DNA of 32,506 nucleotides from Acanthamoeba castellanii str. Neff (GCF_000313135.1 NW_004457498.1:8523-41028), one strand, 5' to 3'. Positions 9,632 to 19,947 are shown, counted from the first letter of the stretch. Notes: generated by a model not told the origin, from the letters alone. A program made the numbers and translations.

Positions 9632-11313
9632 ATGGAGGTGGACGCAGGGCTGTTGGGTACGCTTGTGGCGATGGGGTTTGAGCAGGAGGCGGCGGCCAAC
9701 GCCCTGCTGATCACCAACAACGCGTCCCTCGACGAGGCGCTCGACTACCTGCAGCGCTGCTGCCTCGAAGCTGGCGAAGGGGGCGCACCAGGTGGCAGCA
9801 CCACAGACACCAAAAAAGCCACGCCCGACGTTCAGGTTCCTGTCAATTCTATTTGCTTCCATTTATTTATTGGTTTATTTATCTATTAGTTCATTTATTT
9901 CCTTTTTATCTCTATTTGTGTAAATGTGTGTAGCTGCCCGAGAACCCGACCTCGTTGGCCGACTATGGCTACCACTTCAACGACGAGGGCGAGCTGCGGC
10001 ACCTGGAGACCGGCACGCCGTTCCAGTTCATCAACCAGAAGCACTACGAGGCCATGGGCGACATGATCGTGCGCCACATTCAGGAGGCCATGCTGAAGGC
10101 GTACCAGCTCACCGAGCAGATCATCCCCCTGCACGACGTAACGCTGCTTTTTCGCACCACTTGCACATCCCGTGGCGCGCCGGCATGCTCAACCTCACTT
10201 CCATCGTTCACCTACGTGGCGGCTGCTTTGTCGCGCAGGTGCCCTATGAGATGCCGCGCAGCTGCCTGTACATGTCGCCAGAGTGGGAGACCGCAGAGGT
10301 CCTCCTGTTGCTCACGCACGGTGCATATCTACCCCCCCACAGCTCCACGCACAAGTCTTAGCGCACGCCCGGCGTTGTCGTCCTCTACTCTCTCACACTT
10401 CGTCATACACCCCAGGTTCCGGAAACGTGAGAGCGGGCCAGTGGGCCCGCAAGCCTTGCTTCAACGACTCCCTCCAGGTAGGAATCCAATCCGTGTGGTG
10501 GTGGTGGTGGTGTCTGCTGACCCATGATCATGCATATAGATCGGCTCTGTGCTGCCCTACATCAAGAAGGCGCAGGAGGCCGGATGGGCGGTGATCGTGC
10601 TCAACCCTAATCTCAACGAGGGGACGATCAACGGCAAGCGGGTGCCGATTGCTCGTAACGAGAGCCCGGAGGCGCACTACCTGTACGTGTGGGACACCTT
10701 CGTGAGCAAGGCGCAAGCCAAGCACGTCTTGATGGTGTCCCATTCGTATGGCGGAGTCAGTACTATCAATCTCATCGAAAAACGAGGTACTCCTCACCCA
10801 CACGATCATGTGTGCTTACATTCAGAAATTGACGCGTATATATCGCGGATGACCAACATCTCTTGTTTGGGGGAATACACAGAGAAGCAGGTGTTGCAGC
10901 GATTGAGGGCACTGGCCCTGACCGACTCGATTCACTTCTTCAAGCACCGGCGCATCACGCGCCAAGGCTTCGATTGGCTTGCCACCAACTGCATTGACTG
11001 GGTTTCATCAGGTTTGCCAACGTTATCAAGGACCTTTGGGGGGGGGGGACAGCCGCGTCGTGTGCTGATTGGAATGAACGTAAACGGTGCGCAGACCTGC
11101 CGCTTGATTCTCCGGTCGACAACAAGGCCGACTGCTACTGTGTGAGCGCGGGCACCAACAAGCACGAACACACGAGCGGGTTCGCTATCGAATCCGTGTT
11201 CAACTTCTTCCAGGTGCGCCGCTCCACCCCATCCAACAAGCTCACGTTGGCGTCTCGCTGTTGTCTGACACTCGCCATTCCAGGCGCGACTGGAAGTGGC
11301 TGCTTTCCTCTAG
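9632..11313 (+). CDS. UBA-domain plus Arb2/FAM172-domain protein, 358 aa
   Basis: Eight exons (9632-9835, 9934-10137, 10239-10320, 10416-10477, 10540-10786, 10883-11011, 11095-11213, 11284-11313) join to 358 aa. The ATG at 9632 is used; the open frame upstream has only GTG. Residues about 4-43 are a UBA domain (LVAMGFEQEAAANALLITN, then LDEALDYLQ), which binds ubiquitin in other proteins. The rest is the Arb2/FAM172 domain, an alpha/beta-hydrolase-like fold first known from a fission-yeast Argonaute-binding protein and the splicing/chromatin-linked FAM172A. Landmarks are YGYHFN, the strand AVIVLNPN, ESPEAHYLYVWDTFV and the elbow VSHSYGG with S253, then AGTNKHEHTS with a late His. The last exon is tiny; without that splice the frame stops at 11363 instead. 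A role in RNA silencing or chromatin is possible but not shown. Confidence 0.88.
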
Positions 11314-11473
11314 GCACCCACCCTTCGCCAGTTGCAGTTGAAACAAGGTTTGGCGACGCATAGCTCCGGTCGCTGGAATTCTGCACCCGCGCGCCTTTTT
11401 TCTTTATGTCCGATCGCTCTCCTTGGCCCTATCTCCATGGTGTACTCTTCCGTTTTCTCAGTAGTAGTCGCGC
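11314..11473. other. Short intergenic promoter region
   Basis: This spacer of 160 bases lies between the FAM172-like stop and the Zn-cluster gene start. It is pyrimidine-rich around 11395-11460. I see no TATA box or other site I can name. Confidence 0.5.
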
Positions 11474-13097
11474 ATGGACACGCAGCAGCTTTCTACACCA
11501 AGCCCTAGCCCAAGCTCGAGGGTGTCGTCGCGGTGCTTGACCTGCCAGAAAGCGCACAGCGCGTGCAGCAGGTGAGTACATTCATTCTTTCTCTCTCAAG
11601 CTTCCGCGCAGAGGCTTGACGTTGCGGCTTCCTCCACACACAGAGTGCTCCCATGCGAACGTTGCGTCAGGCTGGGCAGGGAAAGCACCTGCGCGGTTGC
11701 GCCCCCCAAGAAGAGGGGCAGGCCTTGCAAGGCGCCTCGTCGGCCAGACTCCATGGTTGAGACACCTGAATCGACCCAAAACTCACCATCTTCATCGAAC
11801 GAAGAGTCCAACCAGGCCCCTAGCACTCCAGAGCCCGACCAAGATGTCAAGCGGGACACATTGGAGTGGGTTCGTACTTTAGTGCTGGCTTTTAAAATGT
11901 TGAGTGTTAGAATGAGTGTCTGATCTTTTTTGGGGGCTGGCGACCACCAGGACACCGCGAGTCGGTTTATGAGGCTGATCCTCCGAGAGCTGAAGAAGGT
12001 GCGCAGGGAGCACCGGCGCATGAGCCGGAGGCTGGCAGGCTTGGCCAACCGCGGGACTGATCTGGCGCGGCTGCTCGACGCGCTTCAACAAGACCAGCGG
12101 TGCAGTACCGCGCGTGTCCCCAGCCAGGCGGCGTGCCCGCTACGGTGGAGGCAGTTCGACGAGCTCATGAGCCAACCGTCAGGCTTCGCCTCTCCGGACT
12201 GCCCTGAGGAGGATGAGTCGTGGAGTTCGTGCTCACCAATGCCCACGGCTGAAGCTCCCGACCTCTTCGAACAATGCGTGCCCCACCACCCCGCCCCGCC
12301 TCTTCACCCCTTCCCCCGGTCAGGGTCGGCCCACCAAGCGCTGGCCTTCTTGAGCGAGTTCGACTTCAGCCACAGGAGATGCGTGGTCCGAGATCTGAGG
12401 TTCGTTTTTCCGTCGGTGGGTGCCGCTACTGCATGAGGAGGTCCAACACTTACGCCCTTTTTGTTCATCAGGCAACCCACCATGGCCATGCAGCTGCACG
12501 AGCCCTCTTGCTTTGATGAGGTGGTGGAGCCCTGTGTCACATACGCCACTCCTGCGCTTTGCACGTTCCTCAGCTATCAGCCGGTAAAACCACTTCCGCC
12601 ACCCGCTCCCCAGTCTGTTGCTGCGTACACAGCCGTAACCGTCGCTCCACGTACAACAGGGAGAGATGAACGGCATGAGATGCTCCGCGGTTTGTTTGCA
12701 ACACTTCGATACCATGGCGAGTTCGCTCGCGCTCGCGTTGAGTAAGCCGGCACACCAAGTGGGCGAGGTGTTCGCCATTGCCAGCTGTTGGATCACCAAG
12801 AGCGGCCACTTGGAAGCCAACGACGCTCAAGTCCAGATCCTCTACAGCCCAGCGGGCTTGGTTCGGCCTCTCTTGCATGCACGCGCACGCACGCACGCAC
12901 GCGCAGAGTTGCGTGGGCTCACCCATCTCACTTGGTCACTACAGGCAAAGTGGGTGATCATCGTGGCGGGCAAAGGGACCGGCATTCTGCAGCAGCCACT
13001 TCACACCCCGGCCTTCTTCCTGCATGACCCGGCCACACGCGAGGAGCTTCGTCGCGCCGTCGCTGCTCGTCTTGGCCTGAGCCCACACGCAGTGTAA
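11474..13097 (+). CDS. Zn(II)2Cys6 binuclear-cluster transcription factor, ERT1/AcuK-like finger, 412 aa
   Basis: Six exons (11474-11571, 11644-11869, 11951-12399, 12472-12583, 12660-12860, 12945-13097) join to 412 aa. Residues 21-49 give six cysteines, C21, C24, C31, C37, C40 and C49. The spacing is CX2CX6CX5CX2CX8C, the exact fungal-type Zn2Cys6 DNA-binding cluster. A basic tail (PPKKRGRPCK) follows. The core CQKAH after the second Cys resembles the ERT1/AcuK gluconeogenesis regulators of fungi. The first intron splits the finger between C31 and C37, so the motif is invisible in unspliced translation. Next comes a Ser/Pro-rich linker, an Arg-rich helix (about 110-145), an acidic Pro-rich region, and a C-terminal part (about 255-400) with YATPALCTFLSYQP and a later strand-rich stretch that could be a degenerate PAS fold, as in ERT1. 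The PAS call is tentative. Nuclear location is inferred. Confidence 0.85.
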
Positions 13098-13309
13098 AAA
13101 AGTCGTAAACATGTGTAATATACTTTCTGCTTACCGTTGAAGGCAGCCAATCTGAGGTTCGACCGCAGATAACAACAGAGAGGCGAGTGCGCCTTGGAAA
13201 AGGTAAAAAGGCAAAGTAGAAAATAGAAGAGAAAACAAAGTGTTGTTTGTTGCGTTGAGCCACAATAGCGCGCAAGGACACCACCCTGACCGGCGAGCGA
13301 GACGGCATC
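13098..13309. other. Intergenic spacer before the ankyrin gene
   Basis: These 212 bases are A/G-rich on the plus strand, with AAAAGGTAAAAAGGCAAAG at 13197-13215. They should contain the 3' UTR of the Zn-cluster gene and the ankyrin gene promoter. No gene or clear element is seen. Confidence 0.5.
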
Positions 13310-15266
13310 ATGGGCGAAGGGCAGTCTAAGTGGGTACACCCAAGTATCCACCCGTCTGTGTCAGTATGCGATTGACCAAGTTGTGGCAGGTTGAACGGGG
13401 CCATCGTGCAGGGCGAGAAGGACGCTGTGCTCAAGTTTCTTGAGACCAAGAAGCCCAGCACGAAGAAGCTCAACGCCGGCCTGCACCGTGCAGCAGCGGC
13501 AGGCCAAGCCGACATTTTAGGTCTGCCACCTTCCGTCGTTCTTTCCCTGTCGTTTTCGTTCTTTTTTATTATTTATCATTTATTTATTACTTATTTTAAA
13601 AATTTCAATTAATTCGAGTCGAGCAGAGCTCTTCATCAGTAACGGTGCCGACGTCAATTCCGGGACCAGCGGAGAAGAGTTCGCCAACAGCACCCCGTTC
13701 TGCCGAGGCGACAATGTGACAGGTGGCCCCACCTGTACCTCGAAGTGTAGCGTGTGCATTCCTGACGCACTCCACCACTACTCCTACTACTACTAGCCCT
13801 CCACAAGGCGTGCCTGGCCGCCAACGCGTTCTGTCTCAAGCATCTCCTGCAAGCGGGCGCAGACCCCATGGCACAGTGCGCCTCGCCCCACACAACATTG
13901 TTGTTTGTCGCAGGTGTTCGCTCCTCGACCTTCCTGAGATCGCTCACCTTCGATGCTCCAAAGCGCAGATGTAGGCTGGTGACCAGGGAGGGCCACACCA
14001 CCAAGGACAAGGTCCCTCTCTCAATCCTTCCTTCTCCCGCCAACGAACGATAACGGGAATGCTCACTACGATGACGACGACGATGATGGTGTTGGTGTTG
14101 GCGGTGATATAGGTCACGCCGGCAGAGTGTGTGCTTCTGGGCGAGGACGAGAAGACGGAGAAGGAGCGGTACGAATGAGTGATAGCCACGGCGGCGCACA
14201 GAATCCACGAGCCACTCACACGCGCTCCTCCGTTCCCAGGGACATCTGCTTGCAAACGCTGATGCTCAAAGGGCTCACCGTCAACTACTCCAACGAGGTA
14301 CACATAGGACACTGTCACTCTTCAACGGGGACTGACCGACACTCTCTTTTTCTCGTGGTGCCAAGGACGGGGACACCCTGCTCCACCTGGCGGCGCTCAG
14401 GATGCACCGGGAGATCGGCATGACGCTCGTCGCCAAAGGTCTGGTCTTCTCTCTCGCCGCCCCCACTCCGCAGCGCTACCGCGTTCTCACTCCATCATCA
14501 TTACCATTGGCAGGCGCCAACGTGAGCGCCACGAACAACAGGGGCAGGACCCCGCTTCACAGCTACGCCGAGGGGATGGCCAATCGGCTTGGTACCTTTC
14601 CGCCCATTCTCCCCCCCCCATTCGTGTGTTTGTTTGACGCCTCGTCAACGCCGGCCGCCGTGTGCTGTGTCATCAGGGCACTTGATGATGACCGAGATCA
14701 AGGACCCACAGAACGAAATGCGAAGAGGTACGGACGTGCCACTGCGCGTACGTTCAGCGTTCGAGGCTTGGGCTCACCCTCTCTTTCCTCGCTGTAGTGG
14801 GGCAGAAGGACACGTGGGGCGACCACATCAACTTCTTTGTTCGATTAGGTACGCCTTACCTCCTCAATGAATCCGCCATGTGACGCGTTCGTGGTTCATT
14901 GTTGACGACGACGCAGGCGCGGACGTGAACGCGACGGACAGCGAGGGCTACACGCCGCTGCACGTCGCCTGCTTCGCCTTCTCCTACCAGACCTACTTCA
15001 TCTCCTTCCGCATCTCGGCACTCGACTACGCCGAGGTCTACTTCGCCGACTGCGAAATCTACAAGTACCCCCCGCTCACATCGCGACACCATTGTCCCCC
15101 CCCCCACAATCCACGCCGACACCACGACCAACGACACGACACAAACAAACGCAGACGCTTCGTGCAGGCCGGGGCCAACCCCAACGCGAAGGACAACGCG
15201 GGCCACGATCCGCTGAGCCTCATCAAGGACCGCGTCGGCTTTGTGGCCGCGCAGAAGGGCCGCTGA
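13310..15266 (+). CDS. Ankyrin-repeat protein, 329 aa, 13 exons
   Basis: Thirteen small exons (13310-13329, 13390-13520, 13627-13722, 13797-13875, 13975-14011, 14113-14168, 14240-14297, 14366-14438, 14514-14591, 14677-14727, 14798-14848, 14917-15064, 15155-15266) join to 329 aa. Ankyrin repeats mediate protein binding. Visible units are LHRAAAAGQADILELFISNG (39-57), ALHKACLAANAFCLKHLLQAG (83-103), DTLLHLAALRMHREIGMTLVA (162-182), RTPLHSYAEG, GYTPLHVACFAF (254-265), and a final AGANPNAKDNAGHDPLSLI. An insertion of about 30 residues with FSYQTYFISF, rich in aromatics, sits inside the last full repeat. There is no signal peptide, membrane segment or other domain. Introns fall at several phases and do not coincide with repeat borders. 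The partner and process are unknown. The start is the ATG of a six-codon first exon, so it is the least certain part. Confidence 0.85.
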
Positions 15267-15343
15267 TGTATGGAAGTGGATGTTTACTAAACAACTTTGG
15301 TGAGGTGTAGAGAAAAAGAAAGGGGGGGGGTGTGAACGAAGGC

Positions 15344-16732
15344 TTAGAGGGCGTCGATCTCGGCGAGGGTCTCGGTGTCGACGGGCTTGGCCTCGGGCAC
15401 GACTTCCTCCTCCTCCTCCTCTTCACCCTCTTCGTCCTCGTCGTCTTCATCTTCGCCGCCCTCGCCGTCGGACTCCTCGTCGGCCTCCTCGAGCCACTTG
15501 CAGAAGGGCTCGGCGGCCTTGGCGAACTGGGTGGGCTTGTTGACGAGGCCGCCGTACCAGATGAGGATGTTCTCCTCCTCGAGCACCTCCTCGTCGTAGA
15601 GGAACTTGAGGATGGAGGGCGCGAGCTTCATCATGCCGGGCCTGACCGCGGCGGGCTGCTTGTTGGCGAACGAGTCCATGGCGACGATGAGCTCGCGCTG
15701 GCTGGCGGGGTTGGAGGTGATGAACTTCTGCAGGGCGCCCTTGGCGACCTTGACGCGCTCGACGAGCTTCTTGAGATCGCCGAGCACGTCGGAGAAGACG
15801 GCCTCGAAGATGAGGGCGTTGCGGGCGGGGTCGTCGAGGAAGTTCTCCTTGACGAGGCGGATGACGTCGTTGACGACCTGGTCGGCGGCGGGCTTGGTGG
15901 CCAGCAGCTTGCGCAGCTGCTCGGCGGCGGGCTCGTCCTTGGCCTTCTCGTTGGCGACGAGGGCCTTGAGGCGGTCGGGCACGAGGGTCTCCATGCGCTC
16001 CTTGGCGGCCTCCTCGGAAGTGTCGATGGCCCAATCGTCGTCGGCCTTCTTCTTGGTCTCCGAGGGCGAGGCAGCCTTGTCGCCATTCTTCGAAGAAGAA
16101 GCAGAGGAAGATGTGGTGGTGGCCGAATCGGAATCGGTTGATTTGGCGGTGTTGACGACGATGGCCTCCGTGACGCCGGGAGGGGCCTTCTTGGTGTTGG
16201 TAGTCATGATGTTGGACTTGAGCGGGGGGTTGTTGATGGCGAATCGTCTGAATTTCTCGTTCATGTCCTTGACCGATGTGAGCAGGCCCTTCCATCCGCA
16301 GGAGCGGCAGGCCATGCGGACGTCCTTCTTGTTGCCCTGGCCGCTGTAGGTGAGCTCGGGGTAGCGACACTTCTTGCAGAGCACGAACTCGCGGATGAAC
16401 CGCACGAGATGGTCGCTCAGCTCGGGGAGCGGATACTCGCCCGAGATGCTGCCCCTCTCGCGTTCAGGCTTCTTCTTATCGTACTTGGCCTGCGCACCGA
16501 TGACCTTGGCCAGGTAGTTGGGGATGTAGGACGGGGGCAGATGCAGATCCTTGGAGACATCCTCGAGATTGGTGAGCGAGGTGCGGACCATCTTGCCATT
16601 TCCGATGACCTGCACCTGCAGTTGTCTCATCTTGTAACGATAGAACGGATCGCTCTGCATCGCCGGGTCGATGGCGATCGTGAGCGGGGCGCTCGTCATG
16701 TAGATTACGTACGGCTGCTGCGTCTTATCCAT
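15344..16732 (-). CDS. eIF5: Translation initiation factor eIF5, 462 aa, intronless
   Basis: eIF5 is the GTPase-activating protein for eIF2-GTP-Met-tRNAi in the 43S/48S complex and helps select the start codon. One exon encodes 462 aa. The N-terminal domain has DPFYRYKM, where R32 matches the catalytic arginine finger (Arg15 in yeast). A C4 zinc ribbon follows with C119, C122, C142 and C145 (FVLCKKC, ACRSCGWKG). After an Ala/Ser/Thr linker (about 180-235) comes the W2/HEAT domain (about 240-420) ending in ILKFLYDEEVLEEENILIWYG and FCKWLEEAD. An acidic tail of Asp/Glu completes the eIF2-beta/eIF1-binding surface. An extra 20 residues precede the usual N-terminus. The gene has no introns, unlike almost every neighbour. 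It converges on the ankyrin gene (77-bp gap) and diverges from HisRS. Confidence 0.97.
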   Translation of the reverse strand: MDKTQQPYVIYMTSAPLTIAIDPAMQSDPFYRYKMRQLQVQVIGNGKMVRTSLTNLEDVSKDLHLPPSYIPNYLAKVIGAQAKYDKKKPERERGSISGEYPLPELSDHLVRFIREFVLCKKCRYPELTYSGQGNKKDVRMACRSCGWKGLLTSVKDMNEKFRRFAINNPPLKSNIMTTNTKKAPPGVTEAIVVNTAKSTDSDSATTTSSSASSSKNGDKAASPSETKKKADDDWAIDTSEEAAKERMETLVPDRLKALVANEKAKDEPAAEQLRKLLATKPAADQVVNDVIRLVKENFLDDPARNALIFEAVFSDVLGDLKKLVERVKVAKGALQKFITSNPASQRELIVAMDSFANKQPAAVRPGMMKLAPSILKFLYDEEVLEEENILIWYGGLVNKPTQFAKAAEPFCKWLEEADEESDGEGGEDEDDEDEEGEEEEEEEVVPEAKPVDTETLAEIDAL

Positions 16733-17281
16733 GGTGATCGTTGATTTTGTGTGATGTGAGAAACATCATTCAATGATGATGAACGCAACGAAAGTGGCCC
16801 AGCCTTATTTTCCACCATTTCTCCGGCATTCCGAGCGTTCCATTCCATTCCCCGATATTTTTTTCCTTCCTATTTCTGGAATGTGCCCAAGAGCCATTCC
16901 ACATTCAAGAGGTGAGGCGCAGACTCCATTCAATTGATACTGTAGTGGACTGTAAAATGTTCCATTGTTCTGTTTCACATCCTGCTTCATGTACATTCTC
17001 CACCCTTCTATTGCCTTCTCAGGGTCAAAGTTGTACCAACCTCATTCTTGCTGGTGCATCAGTTAATAGATCCATGATCAAACCTTCTCATAAATAAAGA
17101 AACTCCTGGTGCAGCCTTTGTGGGGTGCAGGGCACTGCCTTTATGGGCGTGGTGAAGTGTCCCAGGTTCATTTCCGAGTTTTTTCTTAGGGTGCCTTCTC
17201 TTCCTTTTCGACAAATTAAATATACTGTTTTCTGGCGACCACAAATCCAATTTGTAATTGCACCACTCGAGCCACGACAAG
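16733..17281. promoter_or_regulatory. Divergent eIF5/HisRS intergenic region with CATTCC cluster
   Basis: These 549 bases lie between the starts of two translation genes transcribed outward. CATTCC (or its complement GGAATG) occurs five times within 74 bases: 16827-16832, 16841-16846, 16846-16851, 16878-16883 (complement) and 16895-16900. Near-matches lie at 16927 and 16961. CATTCC is the core of the M-CAT site bound by TEAD factors in animals; whether such a factor acts here is an inference. The region is AT-richer than coding DNA. No convincing ORF or RNA gene is seen. Confidence 0.55.
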
Positions 17282-19252
17282 ATGGAGGGCATCAAGGTTG
17301 AAGAGACCAAGCCGCAGCAGGCCGCGAAGTCAGAGAAGCAGAACCAGAAGAAGCCCGCTGAAGGCAGAGCCATGAGAACTGGCGGAAAGAAGAAGGTTCC
17401 TGATTGATTTTTTTCCATTCGCTCTACCCGCTAACATTTCACCTTTCATCCAGGCATCGGGCGTCATTCCCAGTGAGCCGATTGCAGGCGTCCGCGATTT
17501 CCCTCCTGGTACCCTTCAAACTTCTCAAATACCCCCGCCAATTTCTTTCGCATTCTCACATTATGATTTGGGTGCAGAGGAAATGAGGAAGCGCACCTGG
17601 TTGTTCGACAAGTTCAGGGAAGTCGCTCGTGTCTTCTCATTCCAGGAGTACGATGCTCCCGTGCTTGAGTACGAAGAGCTCTACACCAGGTTCGTCCCCT
17701 CCCGTCGCGCCCCTGAATCGTTTTGTAGGCTGGAGCGGCGCTCACCGCCTTTTGGCCTTCACCGATCAACAGGAAGGCTGGCGAGGAGATCACACAGCAG
17801 ATGTACAACTTCGTCGACAAGGGAGACCAGAAGGTGTCGCTCCGCCCCGAGATGACCCCGTCTCTGGCCAGGCTCGTCATCCAGAAGGTTCGTGCCTCCT
17901 CTGTTTTGGAAGTCTCCCGCAGGGACCACACCAGCTCACGTCTTGCTGTCGCTTCCTCCCTCAGGGCAAGGCGCTGATGGTGCCGGTCAAGTGGTTCAGC
18001 ATTCCCCAGTGCTGGAGATTCGAGACCGTGACCCGGGGCAGGAGGAGGGAGCACTACCAGTGGAACATGGACATCATCGGCGTCAAGGAGGTACATCAAT
18101 CACAGACGAGAGGCGCCTACGCTATTATTATTATTCTCGCCAGCCTCCTTGGTTCAAGCGAGCGCGCTCTCTCTCTTCGTGTGACAGGTGACCGCCGAGG
18201 CCGAACTGCTGGCTGCGATCGTTGCCTTCTTCAAGTCGGTGGGACTCAGCGCCAAGGAGATCGGCATCAAGGTGTCCAGCAGGAAGGTGATCGAGAAGAT
18301 CATCGACGATCTCAAGATCCCCAAGGAGGTCTTCGCCCAGACCTGCATCATCGTCGACAAGCTGGACAAGCTCGAGAGGGCCGACGTGGTGCAGCAACTT
18401 GGTATGTGTGCACCACACTAGACCCGCTGGGCTCGCCAACACCACAGCAATCCTTACGCTGTTGTGTGTGTGTGTGTGTGTGTGTAGCCGCTTTGGACCC
18501 TCCCGTCCCGGAGGAAGTGGCCAGCAGGCTGATCGACACCCTCTCGGTGAAGAGCATCGAAGAGCTTGGTGCCCTCATCGGCGAGGAACACGAGGCCGTC
18601 AAGGAGCTCCAGAAGCTGTTCTGGCTCGCCCAGAGCTATGGCTACGCCGACTGGATTCAGTTCGATGCCTCGGTGGTCCGTGGTCTGGCCTACTACACCG
18701 GCATCGTGTTCGAGGGCTTCGACAGGACTGGCGGCATTCCCCGCGCCATCTGCGGCGGCGGTCGCTACGACAGGCTCTTCTCCACATACGGCGCCAAGGT
18801 ACGCCACACACACACACACACACGCACGTGTATCCAGCGTGGCCGATCGTGCTCATGCGACGTGACGCGACGCACAGGACATCCCTTCGTGCGGTTTCGG
18901 CTTTGGCGACTGCGTGATTATGGAGATCCTGGAGGACAAGAAGCTGCTCCCGAGCTTCGCCCCCAAGATCGACGACATCATCCTCGCCTTCAACGAGGAG
19001 CTCAGGCCGGCCGCCAACGAGCTCGCCATGGCCCTTCGGATTCAGGGTCGCGCCGTCGAGATCGTGCTCGGCGAGGGCAAGAAGCTGAAGTGGGCCTACT
19101 CGTACGCCGATCGCCTGGGCGCTGACAGGGTGATGCTGATTGCTCCCGACGAGTGGAAGGAGAGGAAGATCCGAGTGAAGGACATGAAGAAGCAGACCGA
19201 CAAGGACGAGAACCAGTACGACGTCCTCTACGACGACCTCGTCAAGCAGTAG
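17282..19252 (+). CDS. Histidyl-tRNA synthetase, 473 aa
   Basis: The enzyme charges tRNA-His with histidine using ATP (class II). Eight exons (17282-17395, 17454-17508, 17578-17689, 17773-17887, 17965-18090, 18188-18401, 18488-18798, 18878-19252) join to 473 aa. A Lys/Gln-rich leader of about 50 residues precedes GVRDFPP. Motif 2 is [17 protein letters not shown] (about 155-172). The histidine motifs are [13 protein letters not shown] (about 312) and GGGRYDRLF (about 333). The C-terminal anticodon-binding domain has [29 protein letters not shown]. There is no WHEP domain. [12 protein letters not shown] and VTAEAELL resemble the plant-organelle/bacterial type rather than the animal cytosolic enzyme, which reads differently after the REFYQ-equivalent. 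The leader is basic but carries Glu and has no clear mitochondrial presequence, so location is undecided. Introns carry (TG)n and (CA)n runs. Confidence 0.96.
18463..18486 (+). repeat. (TG)n microsatellite in a HisRS intron
   Basis: A (TG)n run forms the end of HisRS intron 6 and leads straight into the acceptor TGTAG. It appears to stand in for the polypyrimidine tract. A matching (CA)n run lies at about 18805-18823 in intron 7. Confidence 0.85.
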
Positions 19253-19594
19253 TGGCCAGCCGGCGCTGAGCTTCTTCTCTTGTGCTCTTTTTACGAACAT
19301 TTCGATAAACGTTTCGTAACAACTTCGGAAAGCTGTTTGGAATTTGGTAGGCCCAATACACAAGCTTATTTTTTGAGCAGCGATCACCAATAGGGGCTGT
19401 GATCCGAGAGGCTGCATATCCTCGATGCCAGAGAAAGGCAAGTGGGACGCGGTCGTGTGGTTGGTTGGAACACCTGCCACGACATCCCGTGTGGGACCAT
19501 AAAATCAGGGCCATGTCCAGCCATTAGAACATCAACAACAAACAACAGCAGCAGCAGCAAGCAGCAACTTCTCCAGAGCAACCAACTACTAATC
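19253..19594 (+). promoter_or_regulatory. HisRS 3' UTR and promoter of secreted gene 1 with shared element
   Basis: The first part is the 3' UTR of HisRS. GGAACACCTGCCAC lies at 19467-19480 and a TATA-like ATAAAA at 19499-19504, 18 bases later, with the ATG about 90 bases further on. The same 14-mer at nearly the same spacing is found before secreted gene 3 (21766-21779). The leader just before the ATG is CAA/CAG-rich (19527-19563). Confidence 0.65.
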
Positions 19595-19947
19595 ATGCAG
19601 ACCACCAAGTTCGTCGTCTTCGCTCTCCTCGTGTGCCTCTTCTTCGTCGCTGCGGCCTTTGCCCAGAATGCCAACAGACCTGGCCAGAACGCTGAGACCG
19701 ACTTCGGTGCGTTTCACACCTTTCCGTGGCTCTCCTACTTGTTCGAGGTTCTCACCAGTTTCTTCTCTCCCTCTCTGCAGAGTTCAACCAGAACCACTTC
19801 AACGGCATCAAGAACGCGGTGCGCGAGGGCAGCCGTGGCGGCGACAGCCGCGGCAGCGGCAGGGACGTCGACATCGATATCGACATCCAGCACCTCAAGA
19901 TTGAGTTCGAGAAGAACTTCTTCATCCTCATCAAGAAGGGTTACTAA
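19595..19947 (+). CDS. Small secreted protein 1 of a tandem paralogous cluster, 92 aa
   Basis: Exons 19595-19706 and 19781-19947 (intron phase 1) give 92 aa. Residues 1-22 form a classic signal peptide (basic start, FALLVCLFFVAAAFA, cleavage before QN). A short Asn/Gly/Gln linker follows. The mature core has FNQNHFNGIKNAV, then a Gly/Arg/Ser stretch, an alternating DVDIDIDIQ, and a C-terminal strand-like IEFEKNFFILIKKGY. There are no cysteines in the mature part. The core pattern F-x-GI-x2-AV ... L-x-hE ... F-x-LIKK recurs in the gene at 21901. I recognise no known family. The start is well set by the signal peptide and the leader. It is probably secreted as a monomeric or self-associating peptide; function is unknown. 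Confidence 0.8.

Noticed and set aside
15332..16141. 269-codon plus-strand ORF rich in Leu, Gly and Val
   Set aside because: It lies wholly antisense to eIF5, whose motifs are intact. GC-rich genes produce such long shadow frames.
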